Assembly: GCA_003508835.1 (NCBI GenBank)
Contig: PUFA01000143.1
Coordinates: 4,055,501 to 4,119,500 of the forward strand
From: Eonycteris spelaea
Taxonomy: Eukaryota; Chordata; Mammalia; Chiroptera; Pteropodidae
Direction: 5' to 3'
Length of the DNA stretch: 64,000 nucleotides
A model generated the notes under the pieces. That model did not search any database and was not told the origin of the DNA. It worked only from the letters and a program-made list of their open reading frames with translations. Of this stretch, positions 1 through 10,609 are shown piece after piece. The translations under genes and the position numbers were made by a program. Each line of letters begins with the position of its first letter. The stretch's first letter is position 1.

Positions 1-300
1 TCTTGTCATTCCTACACAGATACAGATATAAGGAAGAACATCGATTGGTTGGCAAGTTATGAGAAAACTGACATCAATTGGAGAGTCCTTGGAAGGGCGG
101 AGGGCAGTCAGGAACGAACTTGTTTGAGCAGAAAATGGCCAGGCAAGGTCACGCTGCCACAAGACTACACAATGGAACTTATGCCATTGGTTCTCCTGGG
201 TCTCCAAATTGCTGCCTGCAGATGTTGGACTTCTCAGCCTCCATAACCATGTGAGCCAATGCCTTACAATAAATCTCTTCCTCTCTCTATATACATTGTT
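1..300 (+). repeat. 3' part of an interspersed (LTR-like) repeat
   Basis: The stretch ends in a signature common in old mammalian LTR-type repeats: a leucine/serine-like run, then 'catgtgagccaat' and 'aataaatctctt'. Its expected last bases ('ttctggagaactctgacta') appear only at about 717-736, so the repeat is split by the insertion at about 300-700. The subfamily is not assigned. A 65-codon open frame across it is incidental. Confidence 0.5.
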
Positions 301-700
301 AAAAACAAAATTCAATTGAATAAATTTAAAGATCAAATTGTCTTCATTTAATTTATGAATTGGGCAGCATCCCGTTTACCAAGTAAAAAGGGGCTTTGAA
401 AAGCTGTACAAAATGAGAGGCATTTGTAGGCAGAAGTAGGTGGAAAAGGAAGTTTCTAACAAAGAAACTATTCTGGCAAGGTCACCTTCCTTTGGCACTG
501 GCTCCGCAGATTCTTTGGGGGAATTGGGGTCTATTATATAGATTACCCCGCTAGTGCTCATCAGGTAATTCAAGACTGACTGGTTAAAGGTCACATTCAA
601 ATTGCAGTTAGGTTAGATATTAGGTCTTGGTTTGCTGACTTGGAGCTTAGCACAAGTGACTCCTTTAGGGCCTGTTGTTTCTTTTTATTTTTAATAACAT
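300..700. mobile_element. LTR fragment (family 'B') inserted in the repeat at 1-747
   Basis: The segment interrupts the repeat whose end resumes at about 703. It contains 'aatttatgaattgggcagc' and, further on, 'ggcaaggtcaccttcc'. The same two landmarks in the same order occur on the opposite strand at about 9780-9963, so both are copies of one LTR family. Boundaries are approximate and no target duplication was found. Confidence 0.5.
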
Positions 701-747
701 CCTATTCGTTCTATTTTTCTGGAGAACTCTGACTAAAAATGATACAG

Positions 748-3700
748 GTAAGAATAGTAAAATATAGAGATACACAGGAAAGGTCTGAAAGGTAGGGAAG
801 CAAAGCTTCCATGTCCTTTCATCATGGAATCAAAGCATGTCATTATCCCAGCACGTCAATGTGTAAACTGACCGGGAATCTCCATAGAGTCTCTGTGTCT
901 AAAGATTTTATCAATGTTTTATTAAATAGACATGATTAATTATGTAATTAGACATATGATTGAACTCAATTTCCAGGTAATGATATCAGTTATAATAATA
1001 ATAGTTATATTGTTCTTTGGATTTTCCCGTATAGTCCAATTTATGATTACTGAACATGTATAAAGATAACTGTTAATACTTTTTATGGATTTTGTAAATG
1101 TTTCTAGATGCAAAATATAGAAAAATTAGAAGGCAAAGCTCGGATCAAGATAGCTCACAAGATAGAAATAATGCAGAGTGATTTCCACAACAAAGGCATA
1201 AGACCTGACAGCTTTCCATTTACCTGCCTTTCCTTTTTGGGAAAATTCAGCCTTAGATCATATCTCATGTTATAATATTGCCCCATCCTCAATGGTCCAC
1301 AATTTTCGACAAAATAAATGAACTTTCTAGGAATGAACTTTCCTAGCACTGAGACTGCACTGACCAAAAGGTTGATTATCAATCCATTGTTCGGATTGAT
1401 TTATGACCAAGAGGGAGAATTATGTATGAAAAAGTGGTTTTGTAATAAAACTGACAAGTACAGTGATGGAAAGTAACCCTAGGCATATAACTTTTCTAGT
1501 AAAATGTTTATCTTTCTTAAGCTGGCCTATCAGTTTTGTTCTTGTGCATATAGGTTAATGCACCTTTGAAATGCTAGAGTAATCCCCTTTTTCAGAAACC
1601 TTACCTCTAAGGGAGCACATAATTTTGTTAATTATCCTATAATCCAATCCCTACTTTGCTTTTCCACCTTCATTTGATCTTCCTTAGTTCCCTCCTTAAT
1701 TCCAGACCTATAAAAGAAACTGCAAACGTATTTTAAGGAGCATTTGGATCTTGTTTCCTGGCAATGTCATCGGTTTGGCTCAAATAAACTTGTAAAAATT
1801 CTCTATAGGTTTGGATGTTTCTTATATCGATACCAAAAATGGGGAGAGTATTACTGTGTACATTGGGTTCTAAACTCCCAAAATTATGTACTTTAGATGA
1901 GAACCTCAATATTTTCAAGCTGTATTATTAGTATGTAAAAACTATTTTCTAATACCTTCATATTCATGCCATCTGATCTTTTATCAGAACTGGAATTTCC
2001 TGAGGCAAAAATATTATCTTTTTATTCTTTCATTTTCTTCCTATAACATTATTTTTAATAAAAATAGTAACTCAATAAATGCTTACAGAGCAAATATTAA
2101 ATCAATGCTGAAAACTTTACCTTCTATTAATAGGACAATGTTTTCTCTAGGATAGACCTAGAATAATTTACTCATAAGTGTCTTGGATCAACACCTACCT
2201 AATTAAAGACAGATTAATCCTATGGCCAGAAGTCATTAAAGATCTGCTTTAAAGATTCTGTTATTGGGGAAAAAGTAAAAATAATAAAATTATTTGTATT
2301 TCTGGATACACAACTGAGGATTCTCTAAGTGTTTGTGTGCACCTGAAATGATACCACTCAGATGTTTGTAAAAAGTGCTCTACAGTCATCTGGAATGAAA
2401 TACACTTTATTTTCTACTAAAATTTGAGGAGAATTTTCTTTTCTGAACACAGCCAACCAGTTCTCTGATTTCCCCAGTTGTGATTTTGCACACTACTCTG
2501 TGATTAACTCAGCCAGGTAGAAATGGAAGGAGCACTCATATTATGGTAAATAGAAGTCGACAAACATACTGAGTCTGCAGGATGTGTCATGAAAAAAGGG
2601 TTGTCCAGATAAATCTTACAAAATCTACACGTAATAGGTACTACATGAACAAACATGTTCTGCTAGTTAAACTAAAAAATTTTAAAGAAGGTAATAAAGA
2701 CGTAACATAATGCAGAGAAATGGAAAGTTCATTGGGATGACTGAGTCATCTTAAATGGTTATTTTTTCAACCAGTGTCTCCAACTATTGATTCCTTCAGA
2801 TTATTTAAATGAGGGCAGTATTAAAAGCTCATTTATTGCAAATATTGGTACATTTTATTAGTCACTTAAATTACACATTAATAATTTAAACTATTCTTTA
2901 TAACATACTCAGAGACTTGAGATTCATGAATATGTAGAGAAGTAAGAGAAATCTTACTTTTTACTAAAGTGAGATATACTATACTATGTTGTCAAACTCA
3001 TTGAATTATTTCATTGATGACAACATTGGCACAGCTCTTTATAGAAGTAAAATTTTAATATCTAGTAGAAATTATGTAGAAAGAGTTAGGTAAGTCATAT
3101 CATTTGACCAACTATTCCATTACTAGTAATGTATTCTATTTAATGGTTCCATATAAACAATAGTATAGTTACTGTAGACTTGCAAACAATAATAAATATT
3201 GGAAGCAGTTGACGAATGTCCACAATTAGGAGAATGGCCTGGAGATGTAATAACATTTTAAAGCCTTTAAAATTATGAAGATTAATTGGAAAAATGTTTT
3301 CCTGAAAGTAGCAAATAATGTATAAAATAAAAAAACTATATAGAAAATGTGTTTATGTGACAGGAATATAAGAACCCAAAACTGGATATATTAAAGTGAT
3401 AGTGACAGGAAAGAGGCATGAGAACTACTGTAAGTGCTGAGCTGATTGAGAAGGGTGGTGAGACACCCAGTTTGGAAGATTGCACTAGGTACTGACATGA
3501 AAATGAAACTATTGTGGAGGATGAAGTTCTATTGTGGGGAACGTGCTTCTGCTTCTGCTCTTTTGCTCCCTTTCTTGTGCTCCCCTTCTACTCCTCAGGG
3601 GATTGCATGGCTCCACATATATCAGAGTACAATAGTGGCATTCAGCCACACATGTGTGATAAAATAAGCTGAAGGATGTTTTACGTATTTTAAGTGCAGG

Positions 3701-4009
3701 AGCCCTACTACACTAACTTAACATTCTAAATCTGGGGTCCTATTCCTAGCCACGAGGCTGGATCACAGCCAGACCTGGGACCCACAACTACACATATTGA
3801 CTAAATATTAAGCCAGGTTGTAGTCAGAGCCTAGTAATGCTGCTAGATGCTGGAACCTGGCTGACCAGCCATACAGCCAAGCCACAGCTAAAAAGCAGGA
3901 AGATTCCTGCTAAGATTACTAACAAATATTTACCATACCTTTAATGCATATCATACCATGAAGGGAAAACAGGAAAAAAAGACTTTAAGCTGTTCCTACA
4001 CAAGTTAAA
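748..4009. other. AT-rich intergenic DNA, no gene recognised
   Basis: No exon-like, RNA-gene or confidently named repeat signal was found. The open frames are short (75 codons or fewer) and unremarkable. Around 3730-3800 there is a short resemblance ('cacagccagacctggg') to sequence near 10000-10040, probably another LTR scrap. Confidence 0.4.
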
Positions 4010-4192
4010 AATAAACCCAACTTCTATGGCCATGCCACCCTGAACGTGCCCCATCTTATCTGATCTCGGAAGCTAAGCAGGGTCAGCCTGGTTAGTACTT
4101 AGATGGGAGACCACCTAGAAAGACCAGGTGCTATAGGCATTTAAAAAAATAAAATAAATTTAAAAAAAAATAAAAAATAAATTAACCCAACT
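4010..4192 (+). mobile_element. 5S rRNA-derived SINE with A-rich tail and target duplication
   Basis: Positions 4023-4141 follow 5S rRNA over its full length, including the internal pol III promoter region ('ggaagctaagcagggtc', 'gatgggagacc'). An A-rich tail (about 4142-4180) follows, which a genuine 5S gene lacks. The copy is flanked by 13-bp direct repeats with one mismatch (4010-4022 'aataaacccaact', 4180-4192 'aattaacccaact'), showing insertion by retrotransposition. It shares several non-CpG substitutions with the copy at 34805-34940, so both come from one SINE source. Fruit bats are known for 5S-derived SINEs (MEG-RS/RL, from memory). Confidence 0.85.
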
Positions 4193-4259
4193 GTTCATTT
4201 TACTCTTTATTCCCTATAATCAGTAATTTTTCATAGACTTTAATGGATAAAACCTAATT

Positions 4260-4860
4260 CCTCAAACACTTGAGATCTTATTCTTTGACTTTGAGAGGTG
4301 GCTAAAGTCGAACAGCACCTGAAAGAGGGGGGTGAAGCCTAAGAAAAAAGAAGACAGGAAAGAACTTTGGGAGGGCATACAGTCACTGCTGCAGCCTCGA
4401 GTTTATTTAGCTCAGCCTTTATATGTCTTTGGATACAATAGCAAAGCACAACGTATATCATTCGAATGCTAACATTCACACAAGATCATATAACAACCTT
4501 GTTATCTGGGTTGTAAAACATCCCATTATCTTAAAAGGATTTCTTTAGTAGGCAAACCTCCCCTCCTGGGTCAGTACTGATTAAATCAACCATTTGCTTC
4601 CTTTAACCGTAGATAACACAGTCTCCACAGCAGCTTTATGGCTCCCAAACTATGTGACACCTTCAGTGCCTTGTAATGGCTCCCGACAGAGAGGAGACCC
4701 TGTCACTGCCTGTGGTGCTTTATTCCTTCTCTAATAAATTTTCCTTTGTTTCTAACCTTGATTTGCTCCTAAATTTTTCCTGCATGGAGCCAAGGACCCT
4801 CTATCAGTGGGCATAGAGCTTGAGTCCCCACTGGGGGGATTGTCCTGTCATGCGTCACCA
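4260..4860. mobile_element. Probable LTR fragment, unclassified
   Basis: The region contains 'gagtttatttagctcagcc' and, later, 'ctctaataaattttccttt' followed by 'ctgcatggagccaagg', which resemble retroviral R/U5 or antisense LTR sequence. No TG...CA limits with a target duplication could be fixed, and the class is unknown. Confidence 0.35.
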
Positions 4861-4882
4861 TGATAAATTATTATAATAGAAC

Positions 4883-5220
4883 TGTTGTAGCCACCAGCCC
4901 CCAAAAGACACACAGAGCACCAGAAATCAGTGAGTTATAGGAAACACACTCAGTCAGCTGGGTCTGCCAGGGGTATACAGACCCCAAATTAAGCAGCCCC
5001 AAAATGTAGAGGTATGGGGTTTTAAAGCCCAAAATCCCATTTTTCATTCTGTCTGAATACAAAAGTCTGTTTTTCTTTTATTTACTAACCATCAACCCAC
5101 AGGTCGGTTGTGCAAGTAGGGGGTACAGAAGCAGAAAGCTTATTGTAGAATGTTATGTTCCTATGGGTGATAGTCTATGTTCCCATGAGTGATGGCCAAG
5201 CAATAATTTTCCAGCCAGCA
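4883..5220 (-). repeat. 3' LTR of the 4883-8636 provirus
   Basis: It reads TG...CA on the + strand (tgttgtagcc ... ccagccagca) and aligns with 8256-8636. It is 338 bp, 43 bp shorter than its partner. It lacks the 71-bp segment found there at 8389-8459, and it lacks the 'tttatt' (AATAAA on the minus strand) that the 5' LTR has at 8323-8328. Confidence 0.85.
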
Positions 5221-5720
5221 CATTCCCCACTGGCCTTAGTAGAAAATCGAATCCTTGATTCTTCATGTGGAATTTGTTCATAGCCTCTATTTTGTAATAC
5301 TAACAGTTTAATAGACTTAATTCTCTTCCTTATATATGCAAACAAGAAATTGAGGAAACATGGGCCAAAAGTTAACAAGAGGAAGAGGAGTATTAAAGTC
5401 CAGCTACAGCAGATAGAAGGGTTGTTAGCCATGGTGACCAATTGAACATCCTGTGAAACCAGTTATTTGATTCTAGTCTTTGTTTTTCCCTGGCATCTAA
5501 ATTTCTCTATACTAGTCATAAGCTCTCTTTAATTATTCCAGAATTATTGGCATAGAAGCAACAGGTTTCACCTAGAGCTATACAAACCCATCTTGTTCTA
5601 AAAAAATAAATCTAAACCTCTTTTATTTTGGAGGACTACTTCTGCTAGTGAATTGACTTGAAGTTCTGGCCTGCTGAGCTCAGTTAAATTTAGGGGAGTT
5701 CCTACCCTGACATAGTAAGG
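5190..5720 (-). pseudogene. ERV env remnant, transmembrane subunit
   Basis: Minus-strand translation shows, in order, an immunosuppressive-domain-like stretch (VVLQNKRGLDL), the gammaretroviral CX6CC motif (CIALGETCC, about 5550-5580), a long hydrophobic membrane span (LILLFLLLTF) and a basic cytoplasmic tail. The frame is interrupted by stops and at least one shift. The surface subunit is absent. The fragment leads into the purine tract and 3' LTR, as expected for env. Confidence 0.75.
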
Positions 5721-5889
5721 GGGTTTGGGTTTAGGCACAACCACAATCTTGTCTGATGTCTGGGGTCTTATTTAAGACCTTGTGTATTGTTGTTAGACAA
5801 GTTATTAATGTTCCTGGTTCTGGTTGTGGCTGGTTGAATGTCTGGGCTAAGAGGAAAAAAGGAAGAAACAAAGGGTTAGACTTATGTAT

Positions 5890-6235
5890 ACTTGAGTCTT
5901 AGTCTTAAGGGCCCATCTTTCTGAGCTGTCCACTCTCGTGCTGTCTTCACGTGGGCATGATGAATGTATGATGGGGTGCCATCTACTTTAACTGCAGTGG
6001 ACGTCATCAGGTAGACAGTGAAAGGTCCTTTCTCTTTGGGTTCTAGTCCTTTGGAAGTGAACTTCTGGATTCACACAGAATCCCCAGGCTGAAACTGATT
6101 GGGAAGATTATCCCCCGGGGCTAAGTGGTCAGCATGAACCCAGGACCAAATTTCCTTCTGTACACTTTGAAGGGCCTGTAAAGACTCAGTGAAATCTACT
6201 TCCCAGTGGTCCCCCGGATATGTTCCTCTTTTTCT
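5890..6235 (-). pseudogene. ERV pol remnant: integrase start of core joined to C-terminal domain
   Basis: Minus-strand reading gives GDHWEVDFTE, the surroundings of the first catalytic aspartate of a gammaretroviral integrase. It is followed almost at once by a C-terminal-type sequence (VHADHLAPGDNLPNQF, then KGPFTVYLMTSTAVKVDG). The rest of the catalytic core, including the second and third acidic residues, has been deleted. The piece is inactive. Confidence 0.75.
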
Positions 6236-6269
6236 ATGTCTCGGTTCTTCTATCTTCCCTTTCTTTGGA

Positions 6270-6510
6270 CTAACTTGGGCACAAGCTGGGCATCATGAGG
6301 CAATCTCTTCTGCAGTTCTTCTCCTTCCTTCCTTCCTGCATGAAGCTGTTCGTGTCCGTGAACAGAACTCCATCGGCCTCAGGCAGAGGAGAGTCTTTGA
6401 GGTCTGGCCACGAGGAACACACAGCGTCAGTGAAATCTGTGCAGTCATGAACGAGGGTTTTGGGGTCTGGGTCTGGCAACAGATTGGCTGGGTTGATGAC
6501 AATAGCTTTG
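6270..6510 (-). pseudogene. ERV pol remnant: start of RNase H
   Basis: The minus strand reads EADGVLFTDTNSFMQEG, the N-terminal catalytic block of a gammaretroviral RNase H, preceded by the usual linker from reverse transcriptase. It is cut off after about 70 codons and passes directly to integrase sequence at about 6235. Upstream it is joined to gag at about 6530, so protease and reverse transcriptase are deleted. Confidence 0.75.
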
Positions 6511-6529
6511 GATTTTAGCCATATTTGGG

Positions 6530-7789
6530 GTCATCCAGTGCCTTCCTGTTGTTGAACACCTTCTGTGCTATCTCAACGAGTTGGGACAGGTTCATTCCTG
6601 CAAAACCTAATTTTTTTTTTTTTTTTTTTTATAATTTACACCGGATATCAGGGTCTGCCTGAGTAGCAACGGCTATATTAATTGCCTGGTCGTTCTCAGG
6701 AGCCTCAGGATCAATGTGGGTGTATACCCAGTACGCCTTGTTCAAAGACGCTCCAGGGGATTCCTGAGATCCCTCCCAGCATAACTTCAGTTACCTTAGA
6801 AAGGTTATTTGGCTGATGAGCAGCCATCCTAATTCCCCAGTTAGAATCTGGTGGTACCTATCTAATGCCATTTTCTCTGCTTGAGAATTGTGCCCCCAGT
6901 CTGGGTGGGTGGAGGGACATTCCTCTTCAGTCTGTTCCCCTGCTTCCTCACCTTTCCTCCCTTCCACAGCTATCTTTTGTATTTCAGTCTGAATGCATCT
7001 GTGCATCTGCGTTTTTCCGTGGTGAAGGGGGTAATTAAAAGCTGTTGGCAATCATCCCAGGTGGGGCAGTGAGTCTGAAAGACACTTTCTAAGAGTCCAA
7101 TTAATGCCTGGCGTTTCTCAGAGAAAGGCAGATTCTGTGCCTTCTGATTGTACAGGTCACTAGTTGAGAAAGGCACATAAACCATAAAGGGCCTGTCTGT
7201 GTGATGCCCCTGGAGTGGTTGCTGCTAACAAGGGAGGATGGCCCAGGGTGGTGGTATTGGCTGGTGCCCTGCACGGAGCGGGAGCAGGAGGCCCATAGGG
7301 GTTACCTGCTGGCCGTCAGAGGAGGTGAGTACTAATTGGCCTCTGTTGTCCTGGATTATAGGGTGTGGGAAGGTCACTGTCCTCTGGTGGAGATTGGAGG
7401 ACTGAAGGACTGGGCTGTCTTGGAGATTCAGTTGCTGCATATTTTGGGGTGCCCACAACTAAAACTCTCATCCCTAGAGAAAGGGCACACCGGCGGAGCC
7501 AAGGAGAGGGTTTCTGAACAAGGTTTAACCATTGATCGATGTAGGGAAACTGATCAGGATGTCCTGGGTCTCCTGTGACAATCATCCAAACATTCCTCAC
7601 TAAACCCCTGTCAAAAGAACCCTCTGGAGGCCAGTTTACATCAAAAGACAGCCACCCAACTTCACATAATGTTCTTAGTCTTCCTGGAGAAAACTTAATG
7701 CCATAATCAGCTCCCTCTACAAATCCTTTTTTGAAATGTTGCAGGAGAAACCCCAAGGGTGTCTTCTGTAAACTTGGGCTTCACCCCAT
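6530..7789 (-). pseudogene. ERV gag remnant (matrix, linker, capsid)
   Basis: The likely start ATG is at 7789-7787 on the minus strand, with an in-frame TGA as codon 3. Matrix-like sequence follows (PLGFLLQHFKKGF ... GHPDQFPYIDQW), then a proline-rich linker, then capsid with PFSTSDLYN and TWDDCQQLL (about 7185-6970). Further capsid text (YWVYTHIDPEAPEND) lies near 6700. Frames shift several times, and a run of 20 A (T on +, 6611-6630) interrupts the 3' part. It is not translatable as a whole. Confidence 0.8.
6611..6630 (-). repeat. A20 homopolymer inside ERV gag
   Basis: Twenty consecutive T on the + strand interrupt capsid-coding sequence that continues on both sides. It could be an expanded short A run or the tail of a small insertion; no flanking duplication was identified. 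Confidence 0.8.
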
Positions 7790-8235
7790 CGCTTGTGCAG
7801 AAAACACAAAACAGACACTCAGACGAGAACTATTACTGTGGTGTAGGTGGACCCGGTGAAGTTTGCCACCTACAGCCTAGATAAGACCAAAGACAATAGA
7901 CAGAACCTGGTAACAGGGCCCAGGAGGCAGCGTCCCATGGCCTGGCCATGGTCTGGGAGATATGACTGCGTCTAGTCTCTCCATGGACTCCCAATGACCA
8001 GTCAACAGAAACAGAAAGGTACATTTTATCCAGACATCGAGGCCTCGGAGATTCCCATCAGGACCAGGAACAGAGTGTGTCCTAAAGGTTGCGTCCTTGA
8101 TGATTGCATTGATCCCATCACAGCACTCAAGGGCCCTGGAATGTTTCAGGTTGGCCACCCCTTTGATATTCATAACAGGGACAGCAACCACTTGGGAGGC
8201 CTGTTTGGTCTTAGATTCCAGGGCCGCTCCCTAAG
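7790..8235 (-). other. ERV 5' leader, no gene
   Basis: This is the region between the primer binding site and gag, expected to hold packaging sequence in this virus group. Open frames on both strands (up to 104 codons) resemble no known protein and are treated as chance. Confidence 0.5.
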
Positions 8236-8253
8236 ATCTCGCTGGGGCCTCCA
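8236..8253 (-). promoter_or_regulatory. Primer binding site, tRNA-Gln type
   Basis: Minus strand TGGAGGCCCCAGCGAGAT begins two bases (TT) after the CA end of the 5' LTR. It matches the complement of the tRNA-Gln(UUG) 3' end at 16 of 18 positions (tRNA sequence from memory). Confidence 0.65.
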
Positions 8254-8255
8254 AA

Positions 8256-8636
8256 TGTTGTAGCTGCCAGCCCCAAAGACACACAGACCACAAGAAATCA
8301 GCAAATTACAGGAAACACACTCTTTATTCAGCCAACTGGGTCTGCCAGGGATACGCAGACTCCAGATGAAGCAGCCCGGAAATGTAGAGGTCTAATAGGC
8401 TTTAATAAACGATTCATGAATTGGGCAGCATACCATCTAGTAAATAGAAAAATTTTCTGAGGATTTGTTCTGTCTGAACACAAAAGTCTATTTTTCTTTT
8501 ATTTACTATCAACTCACAGATCGGTTGTGCAAGCGGGGTACAGAAGCAGAAAGCTTATTGTTAGAATGTTATGTTCCTATGGGTGATAGCCTATGTTCCC
8601 ATGGGTTATAGCCAAGCAGTAATTTTCCAGCCAGCA
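8256..8636 (-). repeat. 5' LTR of the provirus, carrying a foreign segment
   Basis: It is 381 bp, TG...CA. It retains a minus-strand AATAAA at 8323-8328. Positions 8389-8459 replace about 33 bp of the 3' LTR with sequence that matches, inverted, positions 9893-9963 of a different LTR family. Confidence 0.85.
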
Positions 8637-8639
8637 CAA

Positions 8640-9525
8640 AACTATAAAATATTTAATGTTGTTATTGCTATCTTTTCAAAAGAGAGAAAGGAACTTAGAC
8701 ATCTAGGAAGTTTATGACTTTACGTTAGAACCTCCCTCTCAATGAGCTCTATATAACCTTCACTGTGTTGTAGGAAGCGACACCTGATGAAGAAATTAGA
8801 TGCTTAGACAAATTTGTTAGAGGAAGGAGAATTTGATGCCAACAGAATATGTGAGGCTTTAACCACACAAAAGCATGAGTTCCCCTTGGTTAGATTTCTT
8901 ACAGCTTATATACCTCTGCAGTGTCCATGTAAAAGGCGAGTGATTCCTTTGTCTGAGGTTCTATGTGCACCTCCTAACTCAGGAAGGGAGGGGGATTTTG
9001 GCTTAGGGCTGCAAGGGAGAAGGAATTCCCAACCACCAGACCTATCTATTTACAGATCATTTCTCTTGTCAGTGTGACAAGAGTTTCCAGAGGTCATTCA
9101 AAGATCTATAGGATATGGTTAATCAATAATCGGCTGAGTCAGTCATTTCTGTAAGCCCTTCCTTTTGAATTTTTCAGATGCCTCTGCTCTTAACTGAGTC
9201 ATCCCCTACTTTTAGCGTACTTAGTTTATGTTATTTCAGTAGTTATTTATTCTTCCAAGCTAAGGACTTGAAAACTTAAAAAAACAGCAATATTTCTAAT
9301 AATCCTCCTATATAATGAGAAAAAGAGAGTAACAACAAATTCCAGCCTGTATTATTTTGGGTTTCATCATTTCTTGTTTATTAAATTTAAGAATACTCCA
9401 ACTTCTTAAAATGAGGAAGGGGAAGAATGGATCCACTGAATTTTAATTTACACTGTGGCAATCAATCAATATTCTATCAAATGGGAGACAAGGAATTGAG
9501 AGTCCTAAACATTTTAACCTTGGCC
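8640..9525. other. Unassigned, possibly LTR-derived
   Basis: No gene was found. The composition and phrases such as 'gagtcatcccctac' suggest LTR debris, but no boundaries or family could be established. The 87-codon open frame at 8814-9077 is without recognisable similarity. Confidence 0.3.
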
Positions 9526-9529
9526 TTGT

Positions 9530-10110
9530 GGTGAAAATGCTTATTTGCTGAGTTCTGGGCTTAAATAATCAGCTCTCAGAAGGTGGTCAAGAATGACTCT
9601 CATGTCCCTCATTAAAAAGAAAGAACACACTTAAAGTACAATCACTTGTGGTAAGCACCCTGCCCCTGCCAAGACTTAATACCTAACGTAATTGCAGTTT
9701 TGGCATATCCCAGTAGTGGAATTTTAAACTAATCTATCTGGAATTTCTTGGTCAGCACTAGTAAGACAATCTGCATAATAAGATCCTGCCTTCCCCTAAG
9801 GGAAGGTGACCTTGCCTGAAATAATTCACTCTTTAACTTCCTTGTCCCACTCTGTTTCTACTTGCAAAAATCTTCCATTTTATACAACTCTTCAGAAAAC
9901 CTTTCTATTTACTAGATGGTATGCTGCCTAATTCATGAGTTGTTCATTAAAGCCTATTAGACCTTGGGCCAGTCAGGCTTTGGATTAGCCAGGCCTTAGA
10001 TAACAGCCAGACCTAAGGGTCAGCCAGACCTGGCACTCACACTGACTTACATCAGCTAGTTGATATGCTTGTAGGTTAGCACTGGATAAAAACTTTCAGT
10101 TGAGATGGTC
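9530..10110 (-). mobile_element. LTR fragment of family 'B', inverted relative to 300-700
   Basis: The reverse complement of about 9780-9963 contains the 'catgaattaggcagcat' and 'ggcaaggtcaccttcc' landmarks also seen at 300-700. Positions 9893-9963 match the provirus 5' LTR segment 8389-8459 with 6 mismatches in 71. Outer limits are uncertain. Confidence 0.5.
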
Positions 10111-10600
10111 CTGAAAGTCTTTAGAATTACAACATGGAACAAAGAAACCTCTGCTGTTGTATCACATGATCAGGCTTGTGCAATTGCTTAATTTCACTTA
10201 GCAGTTTCTAGGGCTTTTCCAAAGCCCAATTGATTAGAGTAAGATTCATCCTTGTACCCCGAAGTTCAATGATCCTGTGCATGATTATTATAGGTGGCAT
10301 CTGATCTCAAAACAAAAAAAAGGCTGAACCTAGATCCACATAGGCTTCATAGCACCCTGAACTTCCCCAAACTCTAAGTATCAGTTACAGGTGTTTTTTT
10401 TTTTTTTTTTGGTCTTGCCGGCTATTGTTAGCTACTGTTGGCTATTGATTCTATTATTTGGTGAGATCAGGATGACCTAACTTTTAATATCATAAAATAA
10501 AGCTTAATCTATCCCCCTGCCCTTGGGCATCCCAATTACCAACTTCCTTTTCTTCTTGTGTACAAAAAGGAAAGAAATGCCCTTGTGGTACTTACCCTGC
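10111..10600. other. Unassigned sequence before the second ERV
   Basis: No gene or named repeat was recognised. It holds a T18 run near 10393-10410. Part may be eroded pol of the ERV that becomes readable from about 10610. Confidence 0.3.
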
Positions 10601-10609
10601 AAAATTGAA

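Larger units (their letters stand above)
4883..8636 (-). mobile_element. Internally deleted gammaretrovirus-like provirus (class I ERV)
   Basis: Two related LTRs (8256-8636 as 5', 4883-5220 as 3', read on the minus strand) enclose about 3 kb with remnants of gag, pol and env in the proper order. A tRNA-Gln-like primer binding site lies two bases inside the 5' LTR and a purine-rich tract ('agtggggaatg' on the minus strand) abuts the 3' LTR. Protease, most of reverse transcriptase, the centre of integrase and the Env surface subunit are missing. The LTRs differ by many substitutions and several indels, so insertion is old. No clear target duplication was seen. The remnant cannot encode a complete protein. 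Confidence 0.85.

Noticed and set aside
3730..3800. Possible relation to 9970-10040 through 'agccagacctgg'
   Set aside because: The shared stretch is too short and the flanks do not align convincingly.
4023..4141. Functional 5S rRNA gene
   Set aside because: Several substitutions, an A-rich tail and target duplications show a retroposed SINE. No T-run terminator follows directly.
4883..8636. Target-site duplication for the provirus
   Set aside because: Flanks 'agaac' and 'caaaa' do not match, so no duplication is claimed.
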